A stretch of DNA of 64,000 nt from Bin87 sp965197635 (GTDB lineage: Bacteria > Chloroflexota > Dehalococcoidia > Lucifugimonadales > UBA3495): the NCBI GenBank assembly GCA_965197635.1, contig CBDANN010000008.1, positions 1,674,001 to 1,738,000 of the forward strand. The letters are read 5' to 3'. Below are positions 9,037 to 18,149 of the stretch, piece after piece. The translations under genes were made by a program, and so were the position numbers. Numbering within the stretch: position 1 is the stretch's first letter; every line of letters begins with the position of its first letter. Below the pieces are notes generated by a model that was not told the origin of the DNA, made no database searches, and was given only the letters and a program-made list of their open reading frames with translations.

Positions 9037-9303
9037 ATGGAAAGCGGCGGACCGGCGCCAACTGGATTCCGCATCTACCGAATGAGACTCACCGCACACG
9101 GCGACGTACACATTGGTACCGGCGGCGGCGACGCCACCACCGACACCGAAAACACTGCGCATGCCGAAGGCACGCATGAGTACTCGGTACGCGCCGTGAA
9201 CGACGCCGGCGAAAGCGGCAGCCACCGGCGGGAGATGTTCACCACTAAGGCGCAGAACCCGGGCACGCCTGACGCGCCGGACGAAACGGACGCCAACCAG
9301 TAG
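9037..9303 (+). pseudogene. Fibronectin type III-domain fragment
   Basis: An 88-residue open frame contains PAPTGFRIYRM and HEYSVRAVNDAGESGSH, the closing strands of an FnIII domain. It ends TKAQNPGTPDAPDETDANQ. There is no signal peptide or good ribosome-binding site, and the opening strands are missing. I read it as the C-terminal remnant of a larger secreted protein rather than a functional small gene. It precedes the Calx-beta gene by 60 bp in the same direction. Confidence 0.5.
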
Positions 9304-9363
9304 GGAGGCGAACTGGAGGACATAGCTTGGCAACCCTTACCCTGCCTGCACTGGAGAACCATC

Positions 9364-9868
9364 ATGACGGCAGCCGTGCTGATGGCCGCCGTCGTGCTAC
9401 TGATCACCACCGGAGCACCGAGATGGTCGGAGGCCCAGTCTCTCCCGGTCATCTCGTTCACAAACATCAATAGCTCTGTGGATGAGCCACAGAACGGGAC
9501 CTACGAGACCGTGAACGTCGAGGTGGAGCTGAGCCAGATCAGCAACCAGGACCTCTCCGTCCAGTACCGCGCGGTCGACTCCTCCTCCGCAGACGTCGGC
9601 AAGGACTACCACGCCCCCAGCGGCACCCTGACCACACCCGCCGGAAGCACCAGTGGGTCCTTCCAAGTGCGGATAATCGACGACAATCACGTGGAGCACA
9701 GCCAACGGTTCAGGCTGGAACTCCACCCGCCCGTGGGCGCGACATTGGGCGCAGACGCCAACACTTTCATCAACATCATCGACCTGGACGAGAGCGACTC
9801 CTACTACCTCATAGTGCCAACGGAATTCAGAGAGGACGGAGGCAGCTTCGAGGTAATCGTCGACGCTG
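9364..9868 (+). pseudogene. Secreted Calx-beta domain protein, 3' end replaced
   Basis: The ATG at 9364 has GGAG 7 nt upstream and opens a signal peptide (AAVLMAAVVLLITTGAPRWS, then cleavage near SEAQ). A Calx-beta repeat follows at about residues 40-145 (VNVEVELSQISNQDLSVQYR, with GKDY and IIDDNHVEHSQRF), and a second repeat begins at residue 150. Calx-beta domains bind Ca2+ in surface proteins. At about 9868 the sequence switches to the 3' part of a PD-(D/E)XK nuclease gene in another frame, so this gene is a truncated fusion product. Confidence 0.7.
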
Positions 9869-10252
9869 ACCGGCAAACCCGACCTCATCGCCGTGAGAGA
9901 CGAGGACGCCGTAATCGTCGCTGTGAAAACCAGACACGAGAGCGCCAGCCACGTCGTCCAAGTCGTTATTTACATGTACGCCATCCCCAGAGCACTGGAA
10001 CATTATCGGGACCTCAACATCAGAGGGCAGGTCACTTACCGAGACCACACGGTCCGCATACCGCCGGAAACAGTGGACGAACGGTTCATACAGAACTTGG
10101 GCGCATTGATCCGCCGGCTGGCGGCCGAAACGCCAGCGAAACGGGTGCCAAGCCCACAGGAATGCCGGTTCTGTGACATCAGCGCCGCCGACTGCCCTGA
10201 GCGTGTGGGCGAAGGCGCCGAGCCCGAAGGCAGAACCACCAACGACTTCTGA
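9869..10252 (+). pseudogene. PD-(D/E)XK (Cas4/RecB-like) nuclease C-terminal fragment
   Basis: From about 9869 the second frame reads LTGKPDLIAVRDED and IVAVKT, the D...(E/x)xK strand pattern of PD-(D/E)XK nucleases, although the usual acidic residue before xK is Ala here. Then come QVVIYMYAIPRAL and a C-terminal cysteine group ECRFCDISAADCPER, spaced as in the iron-sulfur or zinc site of Cas4/AddB-like nucleases. The N-terminal part, including the partner cysteine, is missing at the Calx-beta junction. There is no start codon near the junction, so it is a dead fragment. Confidence 0.65.
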
Positions 10253-10360
10253 ACTCCCTTGCTTGCGTCATTGCAGGCGCGCGGAACCAATGGGACAATT
10301 GCCGCCGTTTGCTCGAAAATCGGGCACGTTCCATACGTCCGGCCAAAGTGAACGCATACA

Positions 10361-11309
10361 TTTGGTGACCAAACCGTCAGACTTGTTTTTGCCGTCGCCG
10401 GAATCATCGCGGCTCTTTTGATTGCCTGTTCGTCGCAGCCGACGGCCACAACGCCGCAGGTCGTGAACCAGCCGAACATAGAGGTGAGACCATTGGCAAC
10501 GGCCAAGCAGCTGCCCACAGCGACGACGACTCAGCCTGTCGCACCAGAGACAGCGCAAACGACATCTGTGACGGCGACAGCAACTGCCCAACTTACGGCA
10601 ACCCCACTACCCGCCAGGCCGACGTCGACCACGACTGCCAGGATGCCCGCAACGAGGTCCTGATTGCCGAAAGCCGGGCCAAAGCGTCATACCGGACCGA
10701 CAGGGAATGCCGGGTTGCGGCCGGCGAATGGCTGACGCCGTAAAGCAACACCGTCGTTACCGACCCCAGCAAACTCGACGTTGACCACATGGTCACTGGG
10801 TAACGCCTACGACAGCAGTGCCTGGCAATGGCCGGCCGAGCAGAAGGAACGCTACGCCAACTACCAAGAAGATCCTCAGCACCACATCGCCGTAACGGCC
10901 AGTGCGAACCGCTCCAAGGGAGCTCGCGGCCCGAACGAATGGAAACCCGGAAGACCGGTCCTACTGGTGCCAGTACGCCATCTACTGGATCACCATCAAA
11001 GACGACTGGAACCTGACGGTCACCGAGCAGGAACATACCGCTCTCGTCGATATGCTCGACACCTGTGAGAAGCGTCCCACATTGATGGTGTCGAGCCAGA
11101 GCCGGGCGGGACCGACTAGCGCGCCTACCGGCATCCCGGCACGACCAACGCCGACGCCTATGATGACGTCATACAACTTCTGCGACGAAGCACCGGCGGC
11201 TGGACAAGCCCGCGTGCAAGGCAGCAAAGGCAGCGGCAGAGGTTTCCCGAAGTGGATGGTACCCAGCGCCAGGGACGGCGATGGCGACGGTGTCGTATGC
11301 GAAAGGTGA
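10361..11309 (+). pseudogene. HNH (DUF1524-like) plus excalibur-domain secreted nuclease, frameshifted
   Basis: Pieces in three frames assemble into one family. They are a lipoprotein-like leader (AALLIACSSQPTA, about 10409), DCQDARNEVLIAESRA (10640s), the HNH core KLDVDHMV (10770s), GNAYDSSAW and ASANRSKGARGPNEWKP, SYWCQYAIYWITIKDDW, and a C-terminal excalibur Ca2+-binding motif ending ARDGDGDGVVCE. At least three frameshifts are needed (near 10600, 10790 and 10945), and no proper start codon is found. The catalytic Asp-His pair of the HNH site is still readable. An intact relative would be an exported non-specific nuclease. Confidence 0.7.
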
Positions 11310-11333
11310 CCGACCCAGCTGTAGCAGACTACA

Positions 11334-11371
11334 ATATGTGAACGCCGCAGGTTTCTGCGGCGTTCACATAT
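11334..11371. terminator. Perfect 17-bp hairpin, probable bidirectional terminator
   Basis: ATATGTGAACGCCGCAG is followed by a GTTT loop and its exact complement. The hairpin lies 24 bp after the stop of the HNH-excalibur remnant. There is no long U tract, so termination efficiency is uncertain. Confidence 0.6.
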
Positions 11372-11413
11372 ATCGTGTTCCTGATCGACGTCACTCATCA
11401 CTCTGATTCCTAA

Positions 11414-12190
11414 TATTACAGCCGCAGATGATTGGAAAGGCTGTGTAGTCGTCGCCGGTGATGGGATTGCCAGGCCCGGGCCTGATGCCGCCGTCTCCAC
11501 CGCGACCACCGTACCGTAAATTCAGCGCTCTGGGAGCGTTGCCACAACAAGCGGCATCACAGCCGTCGTACCTCGGGCACCGTCATGGGGATCAACTCGG
11601 CCATAATCACCGCCCCCTTTTTACGTCGCCAGCGGCGGTGTAGCACTTGGTTACCGCCAAGAAGGCATGGACCAGCAGCGCCAGAGCCTGCCCCGTGCTA
11701 CGACACGGGGGGTGCCGTGTCGATACCATCCAGTCCAGCAGCGCACCTCGTATTGGTCCAAGCCCACCTCCTGTTTGGCCTCCTTGCAGGCATCCCGATT
11801 TTAGACCAATCGCGATCCACCGAGTGCCCGCCACACGCACCAGTTCCGCCCGGGGCGCGTCCGCCGGACTGAAGCCGGCGTAGTAGGCCAGTTCAGCGGG
11901 GTCGGCGATGCCCGATCCTTGACCAAGCACGCACCAGCAGCCAATGCTGGTGGTTTGGCTCAGACCAGGGCCGGATGGATACCCAGGCCCAATCGTAGAG
12001 GCGCGGCCCTTTGCTCCCCTCCTCGGCGCTAAGCCGCTGCCAGGCCTCCTCCGGTATCTGCTGGGCCAACCGCCGCGCCGCCACCGGCGCCGCGCCATGC
12101 TCCGTGTCAACCCACCGCGGCTCGTTATTCTTCACCGCCAGCACATGGGATAGGCCCTGCTCCTCCAGCCACCGCCGCAACCGGCGATCA
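11414..12190 (-). mobile_element. IS701 copy 4, 3' half only, inverted
   Basis: The right terminus of the element (TATTACAGCC on the plus strand) begins at 11414 after a YTAR-type CTAA. Reading on the minus strand, the fragment starts in the middle of the transposase at NDRRLRRWLEE (about 12190) and runs to the end. It shares with copy 3 the extra segments at sites II and III, the hairpin insert (11701-11722) and the A5G5 run (11613-11622 on the complement). The 5' half is absent. The break point abuts copy 3, with which it forms a large inverted repeat. Confidence 0.8.
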
Positions 12191-12194
12191 TTAG

Positions 12195-13655
12195 TATTAC
12201 AGCCACAGATGATGTGGTAGGTTGGGTCTATGACCGTTGATGCGAGGGGAGGTGTTGGTTATGGGCCAAACCGTACCGGAGCAGGAAGATGTGCTGGATT
12301 AGGCGGAGGGTCTCCAGGCGTTGCACCGGCGTATTGCGGGCCGCTTTGGTCGCCGTGAGCCTCGGCAAAGGGCTTTGGCTTACCTGAAGGGGCTGCTGGG
12401 GTCGGTGGAACGCAAGAATGGGTGGCAACTGGCCGAATATGTTGGCGACGCCGTGCCCGACGGGGTGCAGCGTTTGCTGGCGACGTATCGTTGGGACGCC
12501 GCTGGAGTACGGGACGATCTGCGGGAGTACGTGGTGGAGCATCTGGGAGACCCGGAGGCGGTGCTGGTGGTGGACGAGACGGGGTTTCTGAAGCAGGGGC
12601 AGAAGTCGGTGGGGGTGCAGCGACAGTACAGCGGCACGGCGGGGCAGGTGGAGAACTGCCAGATTGGGGTGTTTCTGGCCTACGGCAGCAAGTGCGGCCG
12701 GACCTTTTTGGATCGGGAGTTGTACTTGCCCCAAGGGTGGGCGGGGGATTGGGAGTGGCGGCGGGAAGCCGGCGTGCCAGGGGAGGTGGTCTTTCGCACC
12801 AAGGGGCAACTGGCCCAGGTGATGATTGCCCGGGCGGTGGCGGCGGGCGTGCCCTTTGGCTGGGTGGCTGGAGACACGGTGTACGGCAATGATCGCCGGT
12901 TGCGGCGGTGGCTGGAGGAGCCGGGCCTATCCCATGTGCTGGCGGTGAAGAATAATGAGCCGCGGTGGGCTGATACGGAGCGCGGCGCGGCGCGGCGGTT
13001 GGCCCAGCAGATACCGGCGGAGGCCTGGCAGCGGCTGAGTGCTGGGGAGGGCAGCAAAAGGCCACGTCTTTATGATTGGGCCCAGGTTTCCATCCGGCCC
13101 TGGTCTGAGCCAAACCACCAGCATTGGCTGCTGGTGCGTGCTTGGTCAAGGGCTCGGGCATCGCCGACCCCGCTGAAGTGGCCTACTACGCCGGCTTCAG
13201 TCCGGCGGACGCGCCCCTGGCGGAACTGGTGCGCGTGGCGGGCACTCGGTGGATCGCGATTGGTCTAAAATCGGGATGCCTGCAAGGAGGCCAAACAGGA
13301 GGTGGGCTTGGACCAATACGAGGTGCGCCGCTGGACTGGATGGTATCGACACGGCACCCCCCGTGTCGTAGCACGGGGCAGGCTCTGGCGCTGCTGGTCC
13401 AGGCCTTCTTGGCGGTAACCAAGTGCTACGCCGCCGCTGGCGACGTAAAAAGGGGGCGGTGATTATGGCCGAATTGATCCCCATGACGGTGCCCGAGGTG
13501 CGACGGCTGTGATGCCGCTTGTTGTGGCAACGCTCCCAGAGCGCTGAATTTACGGTACGGTGGTCGCGGTGGAGACGGCGGCATCAGGCCCGGGCCTGGC
13601 AATCCCATCACCGGCGACGACTACAAAGCCTTTCCAATCATCTGCGGCTGTAATA
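12195..13655 (+). mobile_element. IS701 copy 3, complete ends
   Basis: The terminal repeats are TATTACAGCCACAGATGAT at 12195 and the matching ATCATCTGCGGCTGTAATA ending 13655. The flanks are TTAG and CTAG: both fit YTAR but they are not a matched duplication. It belongs to a subgroup clearly diverged from copies 1 and 2, with different terminal sequences after TATTACAG. Together with copy 4 it makes an inverted repeat with arms of about 775 bp and a 690-bp centre. Confidence 0.85.
12261..13653 (+). pseudogene. IS701 transposase, copy 3, nonsense and frameshifts
   Basis: The ATG at 12261 (MGQTVPEQEDVLD) meets an in-frame TAG at codon 14, where copies 1 and 2 have Trp. After it the frame is open and shows VLVVDETGFLKQG and WVAGDTVYGND. 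The frame breaks at GCTTGGTCAAGGGCTCGGG (13140s) and again at the insert with TTGGTCTAAAATCGGG (13260), which removes the catalytic IIE segment. A palindromic insert lies at 13347-13368. The C-terminal tail (from ATG 13465) sits in the -1 frame after AAAAAGGGGG (13447-13456) and carries a further in-frame TGA at 13510-13512. It is inactive as written. Confidence 0.85.
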
Positions 13656-13754
13656 CTAGGCGCAGAAGTCATGGAAAGCCCGATGCTGGGCGTCCAGGAA
13701 GAAACCCTCCACCTGGTCCTCATCACTCACCCGGGAGTATCCCACTGCTCTCAT
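13656..13754 (-). pseudogene. Serine recombinase N-terminal fragment
   Basis: The ATG at 13754 opens MRAVGYSRVSDEDQVEGFF and LDAQHRAFHDFCA. This is the start of a large serine recombinase: the catalytic serine is in YSRVS, followed by the LDAQ motif. It is cut off by the IS701 copy 3 border. An overlapping upstream minus-strand frame (VVEWVLTEASRMEIEM) ends just before it, which suggests an operon partner I cannot identify. Confidence 0.7.
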
Positions 13755-14759
13755 CTCTATCTCCATCCGGCTCGCCTCGGTCAACACCCACTCCACCACG
13801 GTGCTGCTTCTCCAAGTACTCCTTCACCGCCTCGCCAGGTTCGGCGAGGAATATCCTCACTTCCGGCGGAAAGTCCGATGATGTTTCTTTGGTATCCATC
13901 GTGTTCGACGATCGCGCCAATTCGAGGCGTACCTTGATTAGCCGATGATGTGTAAGGCTCATTGCCAGAGCATTGCCACATCAGGTTTTCGCGATGGCAA
14001 TGCCGGCATATCCGTATGATTGGTTAATAACCCGGGCCAGCCTGGACGGCGTTGCTCATTCCGTTGCGTCCCCAGGAGACCTCACCATCGGCGACGTCGG
14101 GGACACCGATGCTGACCGACCGTCTACTTGCCGAGGCCGAAACCGGTGCAACATAGCCTGGATGCCCCACACATCCTGGTTTTGGAGCATCGGACGGCCT
14201 GTTTATTCGGACCCGGCAACATTACGCCGACAGAAACACGATACGCCGCCCTCGACCGGGAAGCTGATCTGGGGGCAGGTCTCTACAGCGATGCGCCCGG
14301 GCGTGGGTACCAACGGGCGGGTGCATACTCCGTCTACAATCCTCGCGAGCGAGTACCTTGGCGGGCCATAGTCAACGGGGCATCCAACCTAAGCCCGTCG
14401 AGTTCGGAATACAGGGCCATCCACTGTGTGATAGCTCCTTGTGGACTCCGAATTCGGTCGAATAAAACGTCATCGAAGCCGGATCAGTCCGATATAGACC
14501 GTTGCTGTCGTGGTGCTCGGCAAATAGCCCACGAAATGTTTCGCCACTGCCCAGCCATTCTTGATCCAAATTACGACCCGGATCCAATTGGCACCGTGGT
14601 GTACGCCAGTGGTTGATGCATTCAGAGGTGCTGGCAACCTTGGCCGTTGACTTTGTTTATTGCTGAGCTATGTCAATTGCCACATGCTCTGACGGCCCGA
14701 GGCCGCCACCTGGAACGCATCTCCAAGATCCGTTCAGCCATGAATAACACATGCCGATC
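13755..14759. other. Decayed interval without a confident gene
   Basis: This 1-kb stretch has lower GC than its neighbours and only short competing frames. A minus-strand frame at 13723-13962 (SDFPPEVRIFLAEPGEAVKE) has plausible codon use but is broken before the recombinase start. A plus-strand frame at 14128-14616 (162 codons) has no ribosome-binding site and resembles nothing I recognise. I read the interval as remnants of a former integrated element, given recombinase pieces on both sides. Confidence 0.4.
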
Positions 14760-14936
14760 TCACGACCGTCCATCCGTTGACCAATCGTCGAACGCCTCCC
14801 GGTTTTTGCGATTGGGCAGCGTCGCCCCACATTCCCACCGCCTCAAAGTTCGCTCGTCGACACCCAAATTACTCGCCAGTTGGGTTTGGCTCGAACCAAC
14901 GGCTCGGCGGACTTTCCTGATTTCTTTACCACTCAT
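14760..14936 (-). CDS. Small XRE-type helix-turn-helix protein
   Basis: From the ATG at 14936 the 58-residue product is MSGKEIRKVRRAVGSSQTQL, then ASNLGVDERTLRRWECGATL. This is a full Cro/C1-type helix-turn-helix with the second helix QTQLASNLGV and recognition helix ERTLRRWE. It is probably a DNA-binding regulator or antitoxin. An in-frame extension to 15056 exists but has shadow-like composition. No toxin partner is visible. The upstream minus-strand remnant is a recombinase tail, so it may be a leftover regulator of an integrated element. Confidence 0.55.
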   Translation of the reverse strand: MSGKEIRKVRRAVGSSQTQLASNLGVDERTLRRWECGATLPNRKNREAFDDWSTDGRS

Positions 14937-15084
14937 TGCCGGCGAGTGGAGCGGGGCTTTGAATTCGACCTGTATTGCGCCCGTGGCAAAGGCAGCAGAG
15001 CGCCCTCCCACGTCTCCACCATTCCCAGCTAAATTGCCGGTCACAGCCGGCCGCATTGTCGCGGTCCGCCATCGTCAGCATCGA

Positions 15085-15180
15085 CGAGCAGCAGTCTGAT
15101 TTGGGCAAAAGGCCAACGATCGAGCGCCGATCCAAATCCACGTAGACGACCTCGAGCGCCGCCCGTAACAATCGGTTCCG
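15085..15180 (-). pseudogene. Serine recombinase C-terminal fragment
   Basis: On the minus strand the segment LLRAALEVVYVDLDRRSIVG followed by LLPKSD matches the closing region of large serine recombinases, where a VYVDL-type strand is followed by a PKP-like turn. The preceding zinc-ribbon and coiled-coil parts are not recoverable in any one frame. It lies upstream of the N-terminal fragment at 13754, so the two pieces do not come from one simple gene. Confidence 0.45.
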
Positions 15181-15386
15181 ACGACTTGCGGGCGACCCTC
15201 GCCCTGACTAGTTCGTCGCACCAAACTCGGGTTGACGCCGGCCCGGTTTTGCGAATAACTCAGTCCTGTTAGCTCGCCAACGTCGTCATGGAATCGATCC
15301 GAGACTCGCGCTCCAAGAATGCCCAAGCTTCGTGTTGCTGTTGCTCTCCCAAAACGTCAGCTAGCCAAAAGGCCTTGGAGAGTCCT

Positions 15387-16379
15387 TTACGAAAGGGCCC
15401 GCACACCCGGGATTATCGTTTGTTGGAAAGCGTCCAACTCAGCCCGCGGCATATCGTAACCTCCCTCCTGGGTGTGGGTGGGAAAGATGAAGACGTGGTC
15501 GATACCCGCTTCGTCTCTGGCCCGCTCCAGTCTGGCCAAGCACTCCCCAGGTGTGCCGAACAAGCCGAAGGCGTCGCATATTTCGGCCGCCTCGGCATCG
15601 CCGATGCTTTCGGGGATGAAATCGTCGGCCAGGGCGATGCCGGCCGCGCGCAACCAGAAGAGGTTGGAATCGCTGGGGTATTTCAGGTAAGGCTGGCCGG
15701 GACGGAACCACTGTTGGGGAAAACGGCGGGCTGCCGGGCCATCATTCGACACCGTCGTTGGAGTGATGAAGATCGTCTGGAAACCGTCGAGGTTCCGTCC
15801 GGCCCGCGCCGCTCCGATTTCCAGTCGGCGGCGTGCCGCTTCCACCGCTTTGGGGTGAAGGCTGACCAGCAACAGCGCGCCGTCGGCAACTTCCCCAGCC
15901 AACTCCACCATCCGTGGACCGGCGGCGGTCATGAATACCGGTGTCGGCGGGTCGCTCCAATTACGCAGCCGAGTTTCGACTCCGTTGAATTCCACCCGCT
16001 CACCCCGCAGCAGGCGGCGAATGGTCATGACGGCCCGGCGCATGGCCTCCACCGTAGCCCGGGGCCGGCCAATATTGCCGACGGAGAGGTAGCCGGGGCC
16101 CACGGTCAGGCGTACCCGCTCCGGTCCGACCTCCTCCAGCGAGTGGGCCAGCGCGGCCAATACCATCGAATGCCGCGTGACCGGGTTGCTGGTCGCAGGG
16201 TACAGAGTGAGCCCGGAGGTCCGCTCGGCAGCCAATGCCAAGGCAAGAAAAACGTCCCGCCCACTGTGCTGGTGGTCGTGGACTCCAACACCGGAAAATC
16301 CGGCGTTTTCACATTCCGCGATGAAATCGGCGGTCTCTGGCACCGGCAGCCCGACGGGCACCCTGATATCCACTTTCAT
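15387..16379 (-). CDS. LLM-class flavin-dependent oxidoreductase
   Basis: The 330-residue TIM-barrel protein belongs to the luciferase-like family that uses FMN or F420. Family signs are PVPETADFIAECENAGFSGV near the N-terminus, the TVGPGYLSVGNIGRP loop and PPTPVFMTAAGPRMVELAGE around residue 150. An AGGAG lies 7 nt before the start ATG. It lies 9 bp after an NMT1-like binding-protein gene on the same strand. Such pairs are common and suggest that the enzyme acts on the imported compound, but substrate and cofactor cannot be read from the sequence. Confidence 0.85.
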   Translation of the reverse strand: MKVDIRVPVGLPVPETADFIAECENAGFSGVGVHDHQHSGRDVFLALALAAERTSGLTLYPATSNPVTRHSMVLAALAHSLEEVGPERVRLTVGPGYLSVGNIGRPRATVEAMRRAVMTIRRLLRGERVEFNGVETRLRNWSDPPTPVFMTAAGPRMVELAGEVADGALLLVSLHPKAVEAARRRLEIGAARAGRNLDGFQTIFITPTTVSNDGPAARRFPQQWFRPGQPYLKYPSDSNLFWLRAAGIALADDFIPESIGDAEAAEICDAFGLFGTPGECLARLERARDEAGIDHVFIFPTHTQEGGYDMPRAELDAFQQTIIPGVRALS

Positions 16380-16388
16380 CGAACACTC

Positions 16389-17315
16389 CTACTGTTCCGA
16401 CCAAAGATGGGCGAATCGGCTGGCCACCACCTGATCATAGGCTACGTGGCCGGAGAGCAGGCCGATATTGCGGGAGAATTCGTTGAGGTTGGCTACTGAA
16501 TCCGGAGAGATTCCGGCGGAGTAATAGGGAGCGTCGCGCCGGACCAGGTCCTCGATCAATACGGCCTCATCGGGCGGGAACAGCCGCTGGCCGACCCCGG
16601 CAGCCAGGGACGGATCGGCCCCCAGCGCCCTTTGCGCTTCCACTACCGCCCGCACCGCTGCCTCTGCTGCGCCAGGAGAGTCTTCAATCAGCCGGTCAGA
16701 GGCGACCAGTGCGGGGAAAGTGAAGTCCCTCGCCGCCAGCGGACCGAGGCCTCGCCGCGGGTCAAGCACGACGTTTCCTATTCCGCTCCGCACCGCCATT
16801 TCGGCACCCATCGCGTTGGCCCAAAATCCATCGATTATCCCCTCCTCCAGAGCCTGGGCGGCATGGACGCCGAAGGACACGCCGGGCGAGTCGCTGCCGG
16901 GTACCGGAGCCAGCGCCACGCCGTCCCGCGCCGGGTCCACGCTCGCTTCGGCCAGCAACCGACGCAGCGCGGCGTCAGGCCCGGGGGCCGCTCCGATACG
17001 CAAACCTTTGACCGCTGCAACGTCCCCAGGGCGAACCCCCAGGTCGGAACGCAACACCAGCAACCAGAAGGTATGCTGGGACAGAGCAGCCAGCAACTTG
17101 GCGCCCTGCCAGCCGGGGAAGGCCGACAGAGTGGCGTGGGCGGGACCGGCCACGAAGTCGACTCGGCGGTCCCGCAACGCCGCCATGGCCCGGCCCACCG
17201 GGAAGAGCATCTCCAAATCCACATCTATTCCCCGAGCCTGGAAGAACCCGAGCTCTACGGCGGCAACCGCCGGAAAGTAGGAGTTGGACACCAGGTCGGG
17301 TACTGCGATGCGCAT
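16389..17315 (-). CDS. NMT1/THI5-like substrate-binding protein
   Basis: The 308-residue protein has the type-2 periplasmic-binding fold of the NMT1/SsuA group: FPAVAAVELGFFQARGIDVD (residues 14-33), then AALRDRRVDFVAGPA and KGLRIGAAPGPDAALRRLL. It starts MRIAVPDLVSNS with no signal peptide, so it is either cytoplasmic or exported by an unseen route. An AGGAG-type site precedes the ATG. It is the first gene of a two-gene minus-strand operon with the LLM oxidoreductase, and no permease or ATPase lies nearby. The ligand is unknown; relatives bind pyrimidines, sulfonates or nitrate-like compounds. Confidence 0.8.
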   Translation of the reverse strand: MRIAVPDLVSNSYFPAVAAVELGFFQARGIDVDLEMLFPVGRAMAALRDRRVDFVAGPAHATLSAFPGWQGAKLLAALSQHTFWLLVLRSDLGVRPGDVAAVKGLRIGAAPGPDAALRRLLAEASVDPARDGVALAPVPGSDSPGVSFGVHAAQALEEGIIDGFWANAMGAEMAVRSGIGNVVLDPRRGLGPLAARDFTFPALVASDRLIEDSPGAAEAAVRAVVEAQRALGADPSLAAGVGQRLFPPDEAVLIEDLVRRDAPYYSAGISPDSVANLNEFSRNIGLLSGHVAYDQVVASRFAHLWSEQ

Positions 17316-17553
17316 TCGAAACGTCTCCTGGCGCCCGGCTGGGGATCAGGGTGCGCCGTCAGGCCAAGTTTACCACCGGACTGGTATCCAGTATCCTCTG
17401 CGAGAGCGCCACCGAATTAGAACAGGAACATGCAACAACGGACGCGCCAGGGAACAGATAGGCGCACTCCAAGCCCAGCGACTGAAAGGACAGCAACCTG
17501 GTGGAAATTGCGCCGCGCCGGTTCCCAACGACAGCTTCACGGAGGTTGACGAT

Positions 17554-17967
17554 ATGTACAACAAACCAATGCTCAGCCTGGAACAGGCCCAAAACGCCAT
17601 TACGGCCATGATCGCCGATTTCAACCGGGACCCTAACCGGCGCAAGGTCGATATGGCGGTGGTGGACGATGCCGGAAACCTGCTGGCCTACGCCCGGATG
17701 GACCGGTGCCTGAGACCCACCTTCGCTATTCGCAAGGCCTACACATCCGCAGTCCGCTCCATGGATACCGCTGCTTTCGCCGAGCAACTCAGCAGTTCGG
17801 GCCGGTCGCTTGAGTCCTTCGGGGATCCCCAGTTGATAGCTATACCGGGCGGAGTCGCCATTTTCCACGATGGGGCGGTCGTAGGCGCCATCGGCGTCGG
17901 AGGCTTGCCCAGCGGGTTCGACGACGAGGCCATCGCCAGAGCGGGAGCAGCAGCGCTGGGAATCTAA
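17554..17967 (+). CDS. GlcG/HbpS-family heme-binding-like protein
   Basis: The ATG at 17554 follows GGAGG by 8 nt; a longer open frame from 17284 has no such site. The 137-residue product fits the GlcG/HbpS fold: LSLEQAQNAITAMIADFN, MAVVDDAGNLLAYARMD, FAIRKAYTSAVRSMDTAAFA and the C-terminal GGVAIFHDGAVVGAIGVGG, with DDEAIARAGAAAL. Family members bind or degrade heme, or lie in glycolate and propanediol loci. Here it stands alone, divergent from the NMT1/LLM operon across a 238-bp gap that should hold both promoters. Confidence 0.85.
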   Translation: MYNKPMLSLEQAQNAITAMIADFNRDPNRRKVDMAVVDDAGNLLAYARMDRCLRPTFAIRKAYTSAVRSMDTAAFAEQLSSSGRSLESFGDPQLIAIPGGVAIFHDGAVVGAIGVGGLPSGFDDEAIARAGAAALGI

Positions 17968-18149
17968 CGGCGACGGGGTCCACCACAAAGCGCCTGCGAT
18001 GGCGCAAAGACAAGCATCGACTGTCGGTTCAGCACCCAGAATGGTTGGACCAAGCCGCGTCGTATCTATCTCGATCATTTCAAGATTGATTGCTGGGCTG
18101 CGTCATCGGTACGTGCTCAATCTCGGGTGACGTCCGGTCGTCTCACGAC

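Noticed and set aside
10349..10420. Functional lipoprotein start for the HNH-excalibur gene
   Set aside because: No ATG, GTG or TTG lies in frame between the TGA at 10349 and the middle of the hydrophobic segment.
14128..14616. 162-codon plus-strand frame
   Set aside because: No ribosome-binding site, no recognisable domain and weak codon bias in a decayed interval.
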